The notes under the pieces were generated by a model. That model was not told where the DNA came from and did no database searches. It saw nothing but the letters and a program-made list of their open reading frames with translations. A stretch of DNA of 64,000 bases, taken from NCBI RefSeq assembly GCF_026005215.1, contig NZ_BPMA01000014.1, forward strand, positions 62,001 to 126,000, written 5' to 3'. Of this stretch, positions 17,132-25,633 are shown piece after piece. The number at the start of each line of letters is the position of its first letter. The first letter of the stretch is position 1. Both the position numbers and the translations under genes were made by a program. This stretch comes from Capnocytophaga catalasegens. Its GTDB lineage: Bacteria > Bacteroidota > Bacteroidia > Flavobacteriales > Flavobacteriaceae.

Positions 17132-18124
17132 CTACAAAAAACCTTGTTGTTTCATCCATTCATCATTATAAATTTTGCTCATATATCGAGAGCCATGATC
17201 GGGAAATAGAATAACAACAACGCTATTGGAGTCAAAAGTACCTTTTTGAGCATATTTTTCAGTAGCGACAAAAGCAGAACCGCTGGTATATCCGCAGAAA
17301 ATACCTGTTTGAGTGGTAATAGTGCGAGCAGCTAAGGCACTTTCTTTATCATTGACTTTGACAAATTGGTCAATAATATCAAAATCGGTAGCCGAAGGAA
17401 TCATATTTTTCCCTAAGCCTTCAATTTGATACGAATGTAACTCGTTGGGGTCAAGCACACCTGTTTCATGATATTTTTTTATAACAGAGCCATCGGCATC
17501 AACACCTAACACTTTTACATTGGGGTTTTTACTTTTGAGATAGCGTCCAATTCCCGAAATAGTTCCACCGGTTCCACTACAAACCACTACGTGAGTTACT
17601 TCTCCGTTTGTTTGTTCCCAAATTTCTTTTCCGGTAGAGTGAAAATGAGCATCAATATTTTTCTCATTGAAATACTGATTGATATAGATAGAATTAGGGG
17701 TTTGATTGTGTAGACGTTCGGCTGTTTTGTAGTACGAACGTGGGTCGTCAGCAGGTACATTTGAAGGGCATACGTGAACTTCTGCTCCCATAGCTCTAAG
17801 CATATCTATTTTGTCTTTTGAAGATTTGTCGCTAATTGCCAAAATACAGCGATACCCTTTTATAGCACTTATCATTGCAAGGCTGAAACCGGTGTTTCCA
17901 GAAGTACTTTCAACAATTACGCCTCCTGGTTTGAGCGTTCCATTACGTTCAGCATCTTCTATTAAATAAAGAGCTATTCGATCCTTAGCCGAATGCCCTG
18001 GATTAAAAGCTTCTACCTTAGCTAAATAGTGCCCTGGTAAATCTTTCGTAATTTTTTCTAAAGAAATAAGCGGTGTATTACCGACTAATTCCAATACATT
18101 GTTGTAATAGTGTATATTTTTCAT
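17132..18124 (-). CDS. cysteine-synthase-like PLP enzyme, possible cysteate synthase
   Basis: 330 residues from the ATG at MKNIHYYNN; an upstream TTG is rejected because it lies within the -7 box. Fold type II PLP enzyme with [12 protein letters not shown] (Schiff-base lysine), STSGNTGFS (substrate loop) and [10 protein letters not shown] (phosphate cradle). The family includes O-acetylserine sulfhydrylase and cystathionine beta-synthase. The GHSAKDR variant is distinct from the usual CysK motif. Its position next to the presumed cysteate acyltransferase suggests it may supply cysteate (or another sulfur amino acid) for capnine synthesis; this is inference from context. Confidence 0.8.
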   Translation of the reverse strand: MKNIHYYNNVLELVGNTPLISLEKITKDLPGHYLAKVEAFNPGHSAKDRIALYLIEDAERNGTLKPGGVIVESTSGNTGFSLAMISAIKGYRCILAISDKSSKDKIDMLRAMGAEVHVCPSNVPADDPRSYYKTAERLHNQTPNSIYINQYFNEKNIDAHFHSTGKEIWEQTNGEVTHVVVCSGTGGTISGIGRYLKSKNPNVKVLGVDADGSVIKKYHETGVLDPNELHSYQIEGLGKNMIPSATDFDIIDQFVKVNDKESALAARTITTQTGIFCGYTSGSAFVATEKYAQKGTFDSNSVVVILFPDHGSRYMSKIYNDEWMKQQGFL

Positions 18125-18148
18125 TATTGGGGACTTAATAAAACTCGG

Positions 18149-18156
18149 CAAATGTA
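18149..18156 (-). promoter_or_regulatory. -7 box TACATTTG of the cysteine-synthase-like gene
   Basis: TAnnTTTG match on the minus strand, 24 nt before the ATG. It overlaps an in-frame TTG, which therefore is not the start. The remaining 126 bp up to the repeat array hold nothing else recognised. Confidence 0.5.
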
Positions 18157-18282
18157 CAAATTTTTATCAATAATAAATCATTTTATGTAAAAAATTTATT
18201 GAATACTCAATATCTTTATGAATATCTAATTTTTGTAAAGGTAAAACTTGTCAAATATTTCTTTTATTGTATTTCTACTTAT

Positions 18283-18534
18283 AATTATGTGCTTTCTGAT
18301 TATTTGTATAAGCAAATTGCTTATATTTATGTGCTTTCTGCTTATTCGGATAAGTAAATTGCTTATATTTATGTGCTTTCTGCTTATTTGGATAAGTAAA
18401 TTGCTTATAATTATGTGCTTTCTGCTTATTTGGATAAGTAAATTACTTATAATTATGTGCTTTCTGCTTATTTGGATAAGTAAATTGCTTATATCTACGT
18501 GCTTTCTGCTTATTTGGATAAGTAAATTGCTTAT
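18283..18534. repeat. tandem repeat, six 42-bp units
   Basis: GTGCTTTCTG recurs at 18289 and then every 42 bp (18331, 18373, 18415, 18457), with a sixth unit at 18499. Units differ at a few positions. Each holds CTTAT-TTGG-ATAAG, a perfect short hairpin, and a further CTTAT 7 nt on, so alternative stems are possible. The array lies between the divergent cysteine-synthase-like and lnt genes. Because 42 is a multiple of 3 a frame stays open through it, but it starts at TTG and the substitutions change residues freely, so it is treated as non-coding. Confidence 0.9.
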
Positions 18535-18693
18535 AATTGTTATGTAAATGTATCTTTATTTCTATCTAAAGACGCTTCAAATGTTATAAAAAAAGAACGT
18601 ATTATGCATTATGAAGAATATTTGCTGCCCAATGCCCAAATTTGTATAGATTATCATTTTTTTCAATTTCTTTTTATTTATCATAAAATTTCG

Positions 18694-18701
18694 TAGCTTT
18701 G
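18694..18701 (+). promoter_or_regulatory. -7 box TAGCTTTG of lnt
   Basis: TAnnTTTG match, 25 nt before the lnt ATG. The stretch between the repeat array and this box holds no supportable gene. Confidence 0.45.
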
Positions 18702-18726
18702 TCGGCTACTTATCCAATGTCTTTAT

Positions 18727-20328
18727 ATGAAAAACCTATATTTAGCTATTCTTTCAGGCGTATTGTTGGCTGTTTCGTGGCCTACGTATGGAGTGTCTTT
18801 GTGCATTTTTATTGCTTTTGTTCCGCTACTTTGGGCAGAGAAAAAAGTTCGTGAGCGTGGCGTGAAAACAAAACGAACTATTTTTATTGTATCGTATAGT
18901 ACATTTGTTATTTGGAATGCAATAACCACTTGGTGGATTTGGTATTCAACACAAGTAGGTGCTTTATTTGCTATTTTGGTTAATAGTTTGCTAATGACAA
19001 TTGTTTTTATGTTTTATCACATAATAGCCAAACGTGTCTCGGTTATACAATCGCTTATTTTTTTGCTTGCTATATGGATTTCTTTTGAAAAATTTCATTT
19101 ATGGTGGGATATTTCTTGGCCTTGGTTGAACTTAGGAAATGTTTTTTCAGAAGATATCCTATGGATTCAATGGTATGAATATACAGGAACATTTGGCGGA
19201 ACACTTTGGGTACTACTTGTCAATAGTATTGTGTATATCAGTTTATTACAATTTGAAAAAACTAAAAATCGAAAATTCGTAACCTTAGGTTTTGCCAAAG
19301 CAACCCTTGTTATAGCGATACCTATTAGTATATCTTTTTTTATGTATAAGAATTATACCAATCAAGGCAAACCTACACAAGTAATTGTTCTTCAACCCAA
19401 TATAGACCCATATGCTGAGAAATATGAACTCTCTAATAATCAAGTAGCTGATTTGTTGATTGATTTGACCCAACAGAAAATAGATTCAGAAGTTGATTTT
19501 GTAATAACTCCCGAGACGGTTTTTGCACAGAATATTCCGTATAATTATTTGCCTTATTTACAAGAAATACAACAAATTCGCCATTTGATAGAAAAATATC
19601 CACAAGTAAATTTTGTTGGTGGTGTAGCGATGTATCAAATTATTACTGATAAGCGTAAAACTACTGCACAGAGTAATAAATTTCCTAATAAAAATGCTTG
19701 GTTCAATGATTATAATTCGGCTTTTTTGCTTAATAAAAATGATTCGATACCTTTGTATCACAAATCTAAATTGGTTGTTGGTGTAGAAAATCTTCCCTAT
19801 CAAAATTTTATAAAACCAATTCTTGGCAATGTAATGATTGACCTTGGTGGTACAGTAGCACTGAAAACAACCCAACCCGAACCAAGTGTTTTTACAAGTA
19901 ATAATAATCAATCTATGGCACCTATCATTTGTTACGAAACGGTTTATGGTCAATATGTTACCAACTATGTGCAAAAAGGAGCTCAATTTTTAGGAATTCT
20001 AACCAATGATGCTTGGTGGAGAAATACACAAGGACATAAACAATTACTCAGTTATACACGACTTCGTGCCATTGAAACGCGCAAAAGTGTAGCTCGAAGT
20101 GCCAATACCGGAATATCATGTTTTATTGACCAAAAAGGAGATTTCATCGGAAAAACATTGCCTTATGGTACTCAGGGAAGTTTAAAAGCAACTATTTTGC
20201 TCAATGACAAAATAACTTTCTATGTAAAATATGGAGATTATATAGCTCGTATGGCTATTTTTATTGCTGTGGGTATATTTTTAATTGCTTTTGCTAGAAA
20301 AAAAGAATATTTTTCTTTTAAAAATTAA
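18727..20328 (+). CDS. lnt: apolipoprotein N-acyltransferase
   Basis: Transfers the third acyl chain to the N-terminal cysteine of lipoproteins in the inner membrane. 533 residues: six or seven N-terminal membrane helices, a periplasmic nitrilase-fold domain, and a C-terminal helix. The catalytic triad is visible: TPETVFAQN (Glu), YHKSKLVVGVENLPY (Lys with the following loop) and PIICYETVYG (Cys). The many lipoproteins in the window are its natural substrates. A 53-residue membrane protein follows after 11 bp. Confidence 0.95.
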   Translation: MKNLYLAILSGVLLAVSWPTYGVSLCIFIAFVPLLWAEKKVRERGVKTKRTIFIVSYSTFVIWNAITTWWIWYSTQVGALFAILVNSLLMTIVFMFYHIIAKRVSVIQSLIFLLAIWISFEKFHLWWDISWPWLNLGNVFSEDILWIQWYEYTGTFGGTLWVLLVNSIVYISLLQFEKTKNRKFVTLGFAKATLVIAIPISISFFMYKNYTNQGKPTQVIVLQPNIDPYAEKYELSNNQVADLLIDLTQQKIDSEVDFVITPETVFAQNIPYNYLPYLQEIQQIRHLIEKYPQVNFVGGVAMYQIITDKRKTTAQSNKFPNKNAWFNDYNSAFLLNKNDSIPLYHKSKLVVGVENLPYQNFIKPILGNVMIDLGGTVALKTTQPEPSVFTSNNNQSMAPIICYETVYGQYVTNYVQKGAQFLGILTNDAWWRNTQGHKQLLSYTRLRAIETRKSVARSANTGISCFIDQKGDFIGKTLPYGTQGSLKATILLNDKITFYVKYGDYIARMAIFIAVGIFLIAFARKKEYFSFKN

Positions 20329-20339
20329 ACGATAAAATT

Positions 20340-20501
20340 ATGAGAGATGTTATTTTAATTTTCATAGGATTATTTTTTGTATTATTGATTGTAATTTGGA
20401 ACAATAAACGCAATAAAAAGAAATTTTATAATCGTAAATCACGAAATTTTCGAGAAAATTTTTATAAGAAAATAAAAGAAAAAGACATAGGAAAAAGATA
20501 A
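20340..20501 (+). CDS. small basic membrane protein (53 aa)
   Basis: A 53-codon frame starting MRDVILIFIG, with one transmembrane helix (residues 4-20) and a strongly basic, asparagine-rich cytoplasmic tail ending KDIGKR. It starts 11 bp after the lnt stop, so it is probably in the lnt operon. No family recognised. The composition and tight spacing favour a real gene, but no conservation evidence is available. Confidence 0.5.
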   Translation: MRDVILIFIGLFFVLLIVIWNNKRNKKKFYNRKSRNFRENFYKKIKEKDIGKR

Positions 20502-20556
20502 TTTTTTATTTTTTTTCATTACCTTTGCCCTCAATTATCTCTAACAAAAAGTATTT

Positions 20557-21066
20557 ATGATTTACAGATTTCGAGTAATTTTAGATGTGGAAACAGATGT
20601 TTTCCGTGATATTGAAATAGAAAGTGAAACTACTTTGGAAGATTTTCACAATGTTATCGTACAGGCTTTTGGCTTTGACGGAAATGAAATGGCATCGTTT
20701 TACAAAAGTGACGATAATTGGCATCAAGGTCAAGAATATAGCCTTTTTGAGATGAGTGAAGCTTCGCTTATGTCTGAAACTATTTTGCAGGAAGTAGTTA
20801 GCGAGCAAGAGCGTAATCTTTTGTATATTTATGATTTTTTCAATATGTGGATTTTTTTCGTTGAACTAATGGAAGTGGCTGATTATCAGTTGGGGGTCTC
20901 ATATCCGAACGTACTTTCGTCACACGGATTTGTTCCCAACGAGGCTCCTGAAAAACAATTTGAAGCCGAAGATTTTGACGAATTTGAAAGTGAATTCAAC
21001 GATTTTGAATTTGACCAAGATGAGTTTGACGAACTTTATGGTTATAACGAAGAAGAATATAATTAA
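20557..21066 (+). CDS. plasmid pRiA4b ORF-3-like family protein
   Basis: 169 residues. The N-terminal 120 residues resemble the pRiA4b ORF-3 family (PF07929-like): [36 protein letters not shown], then [10 protein letters not shown]. The C-terminal 40 residues are very acidic (runs of D, E and F). The function of the family is unknown; in Bacteroidota it is a chromosomal gene and need not indicate a plasmid. A -7 box TACCTTTG lies at 20520-20527, 29 nt before the ATG. gpmA follows after 17 bp. Confidence 0.8.
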   Translation: MIYRFRVILDVETDVFRDIEIESETTLEDFHNVIVQAFGFDGNEMASFYKSDDNWHQGQEYSLFEMSEASLMSETILQEVVSEQERNLLYIYDFFNMWIFFVELMEVADYQLGVSYPNVLSSHGFVPNEAPEKQFEAEDFDEFESEFNDFEFDQDEFDELYGYNEEEYN

Positions 21067-21083
21067 ATATAAAATATAATAGT

Positions 21084-21830
21084 ATGAAAAAAATAGTTTT
21101 AATCCGACACGGAGAAAGTCAATGGAACAAAGAAAATAGATTTACAGGTTGGACTGATGTAGATTTAACCGATTTTGGAGTAGAAGAAGCCTCAAAAGCA
21201 GGAGAATTATTAAAAAATTCGGGATTTAGATTTGAAAAAGCCTTCACTTCATATCTAAAAAGAGCTAATAAAACACTGAATGTGATATTAGATAAAATGG
21301 ATTTGGATTATATCCCTATCGAAAAATCATGGCGTTTAAATGAAAAACACTATGGTAGTTTGCAAGGATTAAACAAAAGTGAAACTACTCAAAAATATGG
21401 AGAAGAACAAGTGCTTATTTGGCGTAGAAGTTATGATATAGCCCCTTCTCCAATAGATAAAACAGATGTTCGGTCAGCTTTTAACGATATTCGGTATAAT
21501 AATATTCCTAAAAAATATATTCCAGATACAGAATCTTTAAAAACTTGTATCGAACGTACTTTGCCTTATTGGCAAGAGATTATCTTCCCATCCTTAATGT
21601 TTCATAATCAAATAATAGTAGCTGCACACGGCAATTCTTTACGAGGTATTATAAAATATTTAAAAAATATCTCTGATACAGATATTGTATCACTTAATTT
21701 GCCAACAGCTGTTCCTTATGTTTTTGAATTTGATAATGATTTGAATTTTATCAAAGATTATTTCTTAGGAGACCCAGAAGAAATAAAAAAACTAATGGAA
21801 TCGGTAGCTAATCAAGGAAAAAATAAATAA
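21084..21830 (+). CDS. gpmA: 2,3-bisphosphoglycerate-dependent phosphoglycerate mutase
   Basis: Interconverts 3- and 2-phosphoglycerate through a phosphohistidine. 248 residues, the classical length. Motifs are [18 protein letters not shown] (phospho-acceptor histidine), RRANKTL-like [22 protein letters not shown], and [10 protein letters not shown] (second histidine). Cytoplasmic, glycolysis/gluconeogenesis. The non-homologous cofactor-independent enzyme gpmI is also in this window, so the genome carries both types. Confidence 0.95.
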   Translation: MKKIVLIRHGESQWNKENRFTGWTDVDLTDFGVEEASKAGELLKNSGFRFEKAFTSYLKRANKTLNVILDKMDLDYIPIEKSWRLNEKHYGSLQGLNKSETTQKYGEEQVLIWRRSYDIAPSPIDKTDVRSAFNDIRYNNIPKKYIPDTESLKTCIERTLPYWQEIIFPSLMFHNQIIVAAHGNSLRGIIKYLKNISDTDIVSLNLPTAVPYVFEFDNDLNFIKDYFLGDPEEIKKLMESVANQGKNK

Positions 21831-21879
21831 CTCAAAAGCGATTTATTTGACACAAAAATTCAACAAATCAGAATAAAAA

Positions 21880-23004
21880 ATGCTTAACTTATATAATACA
21901 CATATTGAAAATCTTTCTATTCATCGGGTAGGAAATATGCAAAAAGGAGAAAATCTATTCCTCTCGCAACACCCTTACTCACTTAATGATGAAATTATCG
22001 GTATTCTCAAAGAATATTTCTTCAAACCTTTTCGAGAAAAAGAAGAAAATTATTTCCGATTTACACACGAGATGGATTTAGAATTCAATCCGTTATTTAC
22101 CATTGCAGAAGAAGTTTTTGCTAATCCAAATACAATTCATACTCATTCTTTACGTATTGCTCAACATCTGTTTGAACAATCTAATCACCCACATATCAAA
22201 TCTGGCGAATTGTATGTTACGTATCTGACCAACATCACATTAGATAATGAAATGGTTGATGCTATTGGAATTTTTAAATCAGAAATGAAGCACAATTTTT
22301 TACAATTTGAAGAAGACGAAAGCCAATTAGATATTATCATTCAAGAGGGTGTAAATATTCACAAATTGGACAAAGGTTGCCTGATTTTCAATACCAATAA
22401 AGATGACGGATACAAAGTTTTGTCAATTGATAGTAATCGATATGATACGAAATATTGGACAAATAATTTTCTAAATATTGATGCTCTGGTTGATGAAACT
22501 TTTTTTACAAAAAAATATTTGAAATTTTGTCAAGATTTTGCCAAAGAAGTAGTGCTCCCTGCCGAAGATAAACAGCAAGAAATTTTGTTTATGAATCGCG
22601 CTGTAAATCATTTTGCTAAAAATGACGAATTTCAAGAGACAAATTTCTTAAATGATGTATTGGGAGATAAAGTTTTCAAACGAGATTATATTCCCACTGA
22701 ACAAGAAGAATTTGCTCCACAAAGTGCTGAAACAATTGATTTTGTATCCGAGTTTCGTAACTTCAAAGAACAAAAAGGAAAAAAATATAATATTGAAGAT
22801 GTTTCCTCTTTTCCTATTGCTAACAAAGCGGTAAGTGATGCACGTAAGAAAATTAAAAATGTAATTGATTTGGATACAAATATTCAAATTCGTTTAGATT
22901 TTATCAATCCCGAATCCGCAGAAAAATTTGTTGAAAAAGGTTGGGACGAAGAGCGTCAAATGTATTATTATTTGGTGTATTTCAATCGAGAAGAAAAAAA
23001 TTAA
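21880..23004 (+). CDS. nucleoid-associated protein (NdpA/YejK family)
   Basis: 374 residues similar to the NdpA/YejK family (PF04245-like), which associates with the nucleoid. Typical features are the N-terminal IHRVGNM segment, the FFKPF-containing helix and the conserved VLSIDSNRYDTKYWTNNFL-type region. The middle and C-terminal parts are charged and helical. The precise role is unknown in Bacteroidota. It is followed after 8 bp by pabB, so the genes may share a transcript even though the functions are unrelated. Confidence 0.8.
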   Translation: MLNLYNTHIENLSIHRVGNMQKGENLFLSQHPYSLNDEIIGILKEYFFKPFREKEENYFRFTHEMDLEFNPLFTIAEEVFANPNTIHTHSLRIAQHLFEQSNHPHIKSGELYVTYLTNITLDNEMVDAIGIFKSEMKHNFLQFEEDESQLDIIIQEGVNIHKLDKGCLIFNTNKDDGYKVLSIDSNRYDTKYWTNNFLNIDALVDETFFTKKYLKFCQDFAKEVVLPAEDKQQEILFMNRAVNHFAKNDEFQETNFLNDVLGDKVFKRDYIPTEQEEFAPQSAETIDFVSEFRNFKEQKGKKYNIEDVSSFPIANKAVSDARKKIKNVIDLDTNIQIRLDFINPESAEKFVEKGWDEERQMYYYLVYFNREEKN

Positions 23005-23012
23005 ATTTTAAA

Positions 23013-23969
23013 ATGAAAAACTGGGTAGAAGAATTAAATTATTATGGAATACTTAGAAAACCTTGTTTTTTTATTATTGATTTTCAAGGAAATATAGGAG
23101 AAGTTTATTCATTAGACAATATAGAAAGAAGCAATATTTTTTTTGATTTTTCAGGTAAAAATAATTCAAAAAATACAGTCTCTTTTCCTAAAATAGTTTC
23201 GCAACCAATTGATTTCAAAGATTTTTCCAAATCATTTGAAATCGTTATGAAATCTATCGAAAAAGGAACATCTCATTTAGTCAATTTAACTTTTGCAACA
23301 CCTTTACAACCTATTGATTTGCAATTGGTTTATCAAGAATCGTATGCTAAGTATAAAGTTTTGTACAAAGACAAATGGGTGTGCTTTTCTCCTGAAACTT
23401 TCATTAAAATAAATGCTGATAATCAAGTATCTACATATCCTATGAAAGGTACAATTGATGCTACAAGACCTAATGCAGAACAAGAACTTTTGCAAAATCC
23501 AAAAGAAATAGAAGAACATCGTGATGTTGTTGAGTTACTTTGTCATGATTTAAGGTTAATATCTGATAATGTGAGAGTTATAAATTTTCGTTATACAGAA
23601 AGAATTAAACGAAAACGAGGAGATATTATACAAACCAGTTCTGAAATTTGTGGAAACTTACCTACCAATTGGCAAAATTCATTAGGAGATTTATTAAAGA
23701 AAATACTTCCTGCTGGGTCTATTTCAGGTGCTCCCAAGGCAGAAGCATTAGAAGTTATACATTTGGCGGAGAATTATCAACGTGGATTTTATACAGGAAT
23801 AGCAGGAGTTTTTGATGGAAACACACTTGATACCTGCGTGCTTATTCGTTTTATAGAACGTATTGGAAATCAGTATTTTTACAAAAGTGGTGGAGGAATT
23901 ACCTCACAAAGTAATGCACAAACAGAATACGATGAAATTCAGCAAAAAATATATATCCCAACTTGTTAA
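23013..23969 (+). CDS. pabB: aminodeoxychorismate synthase component I
   Basis: Converts chorismate plus ammonia to 4-amino-4-deoxychorismate for folate synthesis. 318 residues from the ATG at MKNWVEEL, a compact form lacking much of the N-terminal domain of E. coli PabB. The nucleophilic lysine of PabB is visible in YPMKGTID (anthranilate synthases have alanine there), with PAGSISGAPKAEALEVI and the GGGITSQSNAQTEYDE end motif. PabC follows with overlapping or near-overlapping frames. The glutaminase PabA is not in the window. Confidence 0.9.
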   Translation: MKNWVEELNYYGILRKPCFFIIDFQGNIGEVYSLDNIERSNIFFDFSGKNNSKNTVSFPKIVSQPIDFKDFSKSFEIVMKSIEKGTSHLVNLTFATPLQPIDLQLVYQESYAKYKVLYKDKWVCFSPETFIKINADNQVSTYPMKGTIDATRPNAEQELLQNPKEIEEHRDVVELLCHDLRLISDNVRVINFRYTERIKRKRGDIIQTSSEICGNLPTNWQNSLGDLLKKILPAGSISGAPKAEALEVIHLAENYQRGFYTGIAGVFDGNTLDTCVLIRFIERIGNQYFYKSGGGITSQSNAQTEYDEIQQKIYIPTC

Positions 23970-23980
23970 ATTCAGTTATT

Positions 23981-24571
23981 GTGCGCTTTATCGAAAGTAT
24001 AAAATTAAAAAATGGGAAAATTTATCATTTGTCATATCATCAGAAACGAGTTGAAAAGACATTTTTAACAATGTTTTCTAATTTTAATGTATTAAATTTG
24101 GAACACGAATTGCAAAAAATAGCCCTCCCTCCTATTGGATTGTATAAAATTCGTTTGGAATATGACCATACAAGCTATAAGATAGAAATTTTTCCTTATC
24201 AAATAAAAACAATAAGAACTATTCAAATTATACATTGTGATACAATTAGCTATCCTTTCAAATCAACTAATAGAGCTATTTTCTCTGAATTGAAAAATAG
24301 AAGTTTTGCTGATGAAATTATTATAATCAAAAATGGTTTAGTAACAGATACAAGTTTTTCTAATTTGGTATTTTATAAAGAAAATCAATGGTTTACGCCC
24401 AATAGTTTTTTACTAAATGGAACTTGTAGAAAAAGACTTCTGTTTGAAAGAAAAATACAGCAAAAACCTATAAAACAAACAGATATAAAATATTTTGAAA
24501 AAATAGGAATTATCAATGCAATGATTGATTTGGGAGAAGTTCAGATGGTTAATCCATTCATTTCTAACTGA
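23981..24571 (+). CDS. pabC: aminotransferase class IV, probable aminodeoxychorismate lyase
   Basis: 196 residues from a GTG (MRFIESIKLKNGK). An in-frame TTG at 23963, inside the pabB end, is the alternative start. Fold-type IV PLP enzyme: FKSTNR carries the Schiff-base lysine, VTDTSFSNLVFY is the cofactor loop, and LLNGTCRKRLL is the C-terminal motif. It would release pyruvate from aminodeoxychorismate to give p-aminobenzoate. The position directly after pabB supports this over a branched-chain or D-amino-acid transaminase role. Confidence 0.85.
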   Translation: MRFIESIKLKNGKIYHLSYHQKRVEKTFLTMFSNFNVLNLEHELQKIALPPIGLYKIRLEYDHTSYKIEIFPYQIKTIRTIQIIHCDTISYPFKSTNRAIFSELKNRSFADEIIIIKNGLVTDTSFSNLVFYKENQWFTPNSFLLNGTCRKRLLFERKIQQKPIKQTDIKYFEKIGIINAMIDLGEVQMVNPFISN

Positions 24572-24633
24572 AAAAAGATTTGTAATTTGAAAAATTAGTA
24601 TATACTTGTATTAACGAATTATTTTTAGTTAAA

Positions 24634-25425
24634 ATGCAAAAAATATATATCCCTACGATGGCAGAACTATTTGCCAAAGGAGAAAAACCTGAAATTCTTT
24701 TTTGGGTGGGGTGTGCAGGAAGTTTTGATGAACGGGCGAAACGAATAACACGTGCTTTTGCTACGCTTTTGCATCGTGCGGGCGTACGTTTTGCAGTATT
24801 GGGTACAGAAGAAGGTTGCACAGGAGACCCTGCTAAACGTGCAGGAAATGAATTTTTATTCCAAATGCAAGCTCTAACAAATATTCAAGTGCTTGATAAT
24901 TATGAAGTTACAAAAATCGTAACTACCTGTCCGCATTGTTTTAACACCATTAAGAACGAATATCCTTCCTTGGGAGGAAATTATCAGGTACTCCACCATA
25001 CGCAACTTTTGCAACAATTACTTGACGAAGGTCGCTTAAAGGTAGAAGGTGGATTTTTCAAAGGAAAACGAATTACATTTCATGACCCTTGTTATTTGGG
25101 CAGAGCCAATAATGAATATGAAGCACCTCGCTCTTTATTAGAAACCATTGAAGCTCAAGTACTTGAAATGAAAAAATGCAAAGCACATGCTATGTGTTGT
25201 GGCGCAGGTGGCGCACAAATGTTTAAAGAAGCGGAAGCAGGAAATAAAGAAATTAATATTGAACGCACCGAACAAGCGCTTGACATTCAACCAGATATTA
25301 TTGCTACTGGGTGCCCTTTTTGCAACACCATGTTTTCTGATGGACTGAAATTCAAGCAAAAAACAACAATTCAGGTTAAAGATATTGCCGAAATTCTTGT
25401 AGAAAATAGTAAGTTAAATAATTAA
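24634..25425 (+). CDS. CCG-domain iron-sulfur protein (HdrB/LutA-like)
   Basis: 263 residues with two cysteine-rich CCG domains: VGCAGSFDE with TTCPHC, then DPCYLGR, AMCCGAGGAQM and TGCPFC. Such modules bind a [4Fe-4S] or noncubane cluster in heterodisulfide reductase HdrB, GlpC and LutA-type oxidoreductases. In flavobacteria it normally follows a ferredoxin-like dicluster subunit; that partner is not next to it here. Probably an electron-transfer subunit at the cytoplasmic side of the membrane. The substrate is unknown. Confidence 0.8.
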   Translation: MQKIYIPTMAELFAKGEKPEILFWVGCAGSFDERAKRITRAFATLLHRAGVRFAVLGTEEGCTGDPAKRAGNEFLFQMQALTNIQVLDNYEVTKIVTTCPHCFNTIKNEYPSLGGNYQVLHHTQLLQQLLDEGRLKVEGGFFKGKRITFHDPCYLGRANNEYEAPRSLLETIEAQVLEMKKCKAHAMCCGAGGAQMFKEAEAGNKEINIERTEQALDIQPDIIATGCPFCNTMFSDGLKFKQKTTIQVKDIAEILVENSKLNN

Positions 25426-25633
25426 AACTTTAAATGTATAAAACACGTGTTTTCCGTACGGCAAGCGGCATTGGAGGGGTAATGAGCAGGGTATGTGATA
25501 AAAATTCAATGAAGCGAAGCGGTTAAAAAATTTCTACTGTTTGATGTAATCAAATGAAGTAAAAAATTTTTGCTCGCTAATTTTAGATGATTTTGTATGT
25601 TTTTTTTAGATTTTTAATTTCAAAAATAATAAT
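25426..25633. other. intergenic segment with palindrome and hairpin
   Basis: AAAACACGTGTTTT is a perfect 14-bp palindrome at 25440-25453. A GC-richer patch follows that includes an open 30-codon frame (25434-25526, MYKTRVFRTASGIGG...), too short to support. An imperfect hairpin centred on TTTGATGTAATCAAA lies before the decayed effector gene. It may be an insertion scar at the edge of the accessory patch. Confidence 0.35.

Noticed and set aside
18283-18534. Possible CRISPR array
   Set aside because: Units are contiguous with no unique spacers and no cas genes are nearby.
18248-18547. An open frame of 99 codons through the 42-bp tandem repeat (repeating CFLLIWISKLLI-type peptide)
   Set aside because: It begins at a TTG, exists because 42 is divisible by three, and unit differences change residues without regard to coding. 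Treated as non-coding repeat.
18526-18696. Short frame after the repeat array (contains KERIMHYEEYLLPNAQ)
   Set aside because: The peptide looks protein-like, but there is only a late ATG (30 codons), no recognised family, and it ends in the lnt promoter. It may be a gene scrap.
20557-21066. Sign of a plasmid or insertion element (pRiA4b ORF-3 name)
   Set aside because: The surrounding genes are chromosomal housekeeping genes with no repeats or transposase; the family is a common chromosomal one.
22941-23013. Longer pabB start inside the nucleoid-associated gene
   Set aside because: The extension overlaps the upstream gene by about 60 bp and adds an unlikely N-terminus; the ATG at 23013 gives the usual family start.
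25434-25526. 30-codon frame MYKTRVFRTASGIGG in a GC-richer patch
   Set aside because: Too short, no promoter or domain; may be part of an insertion scar.
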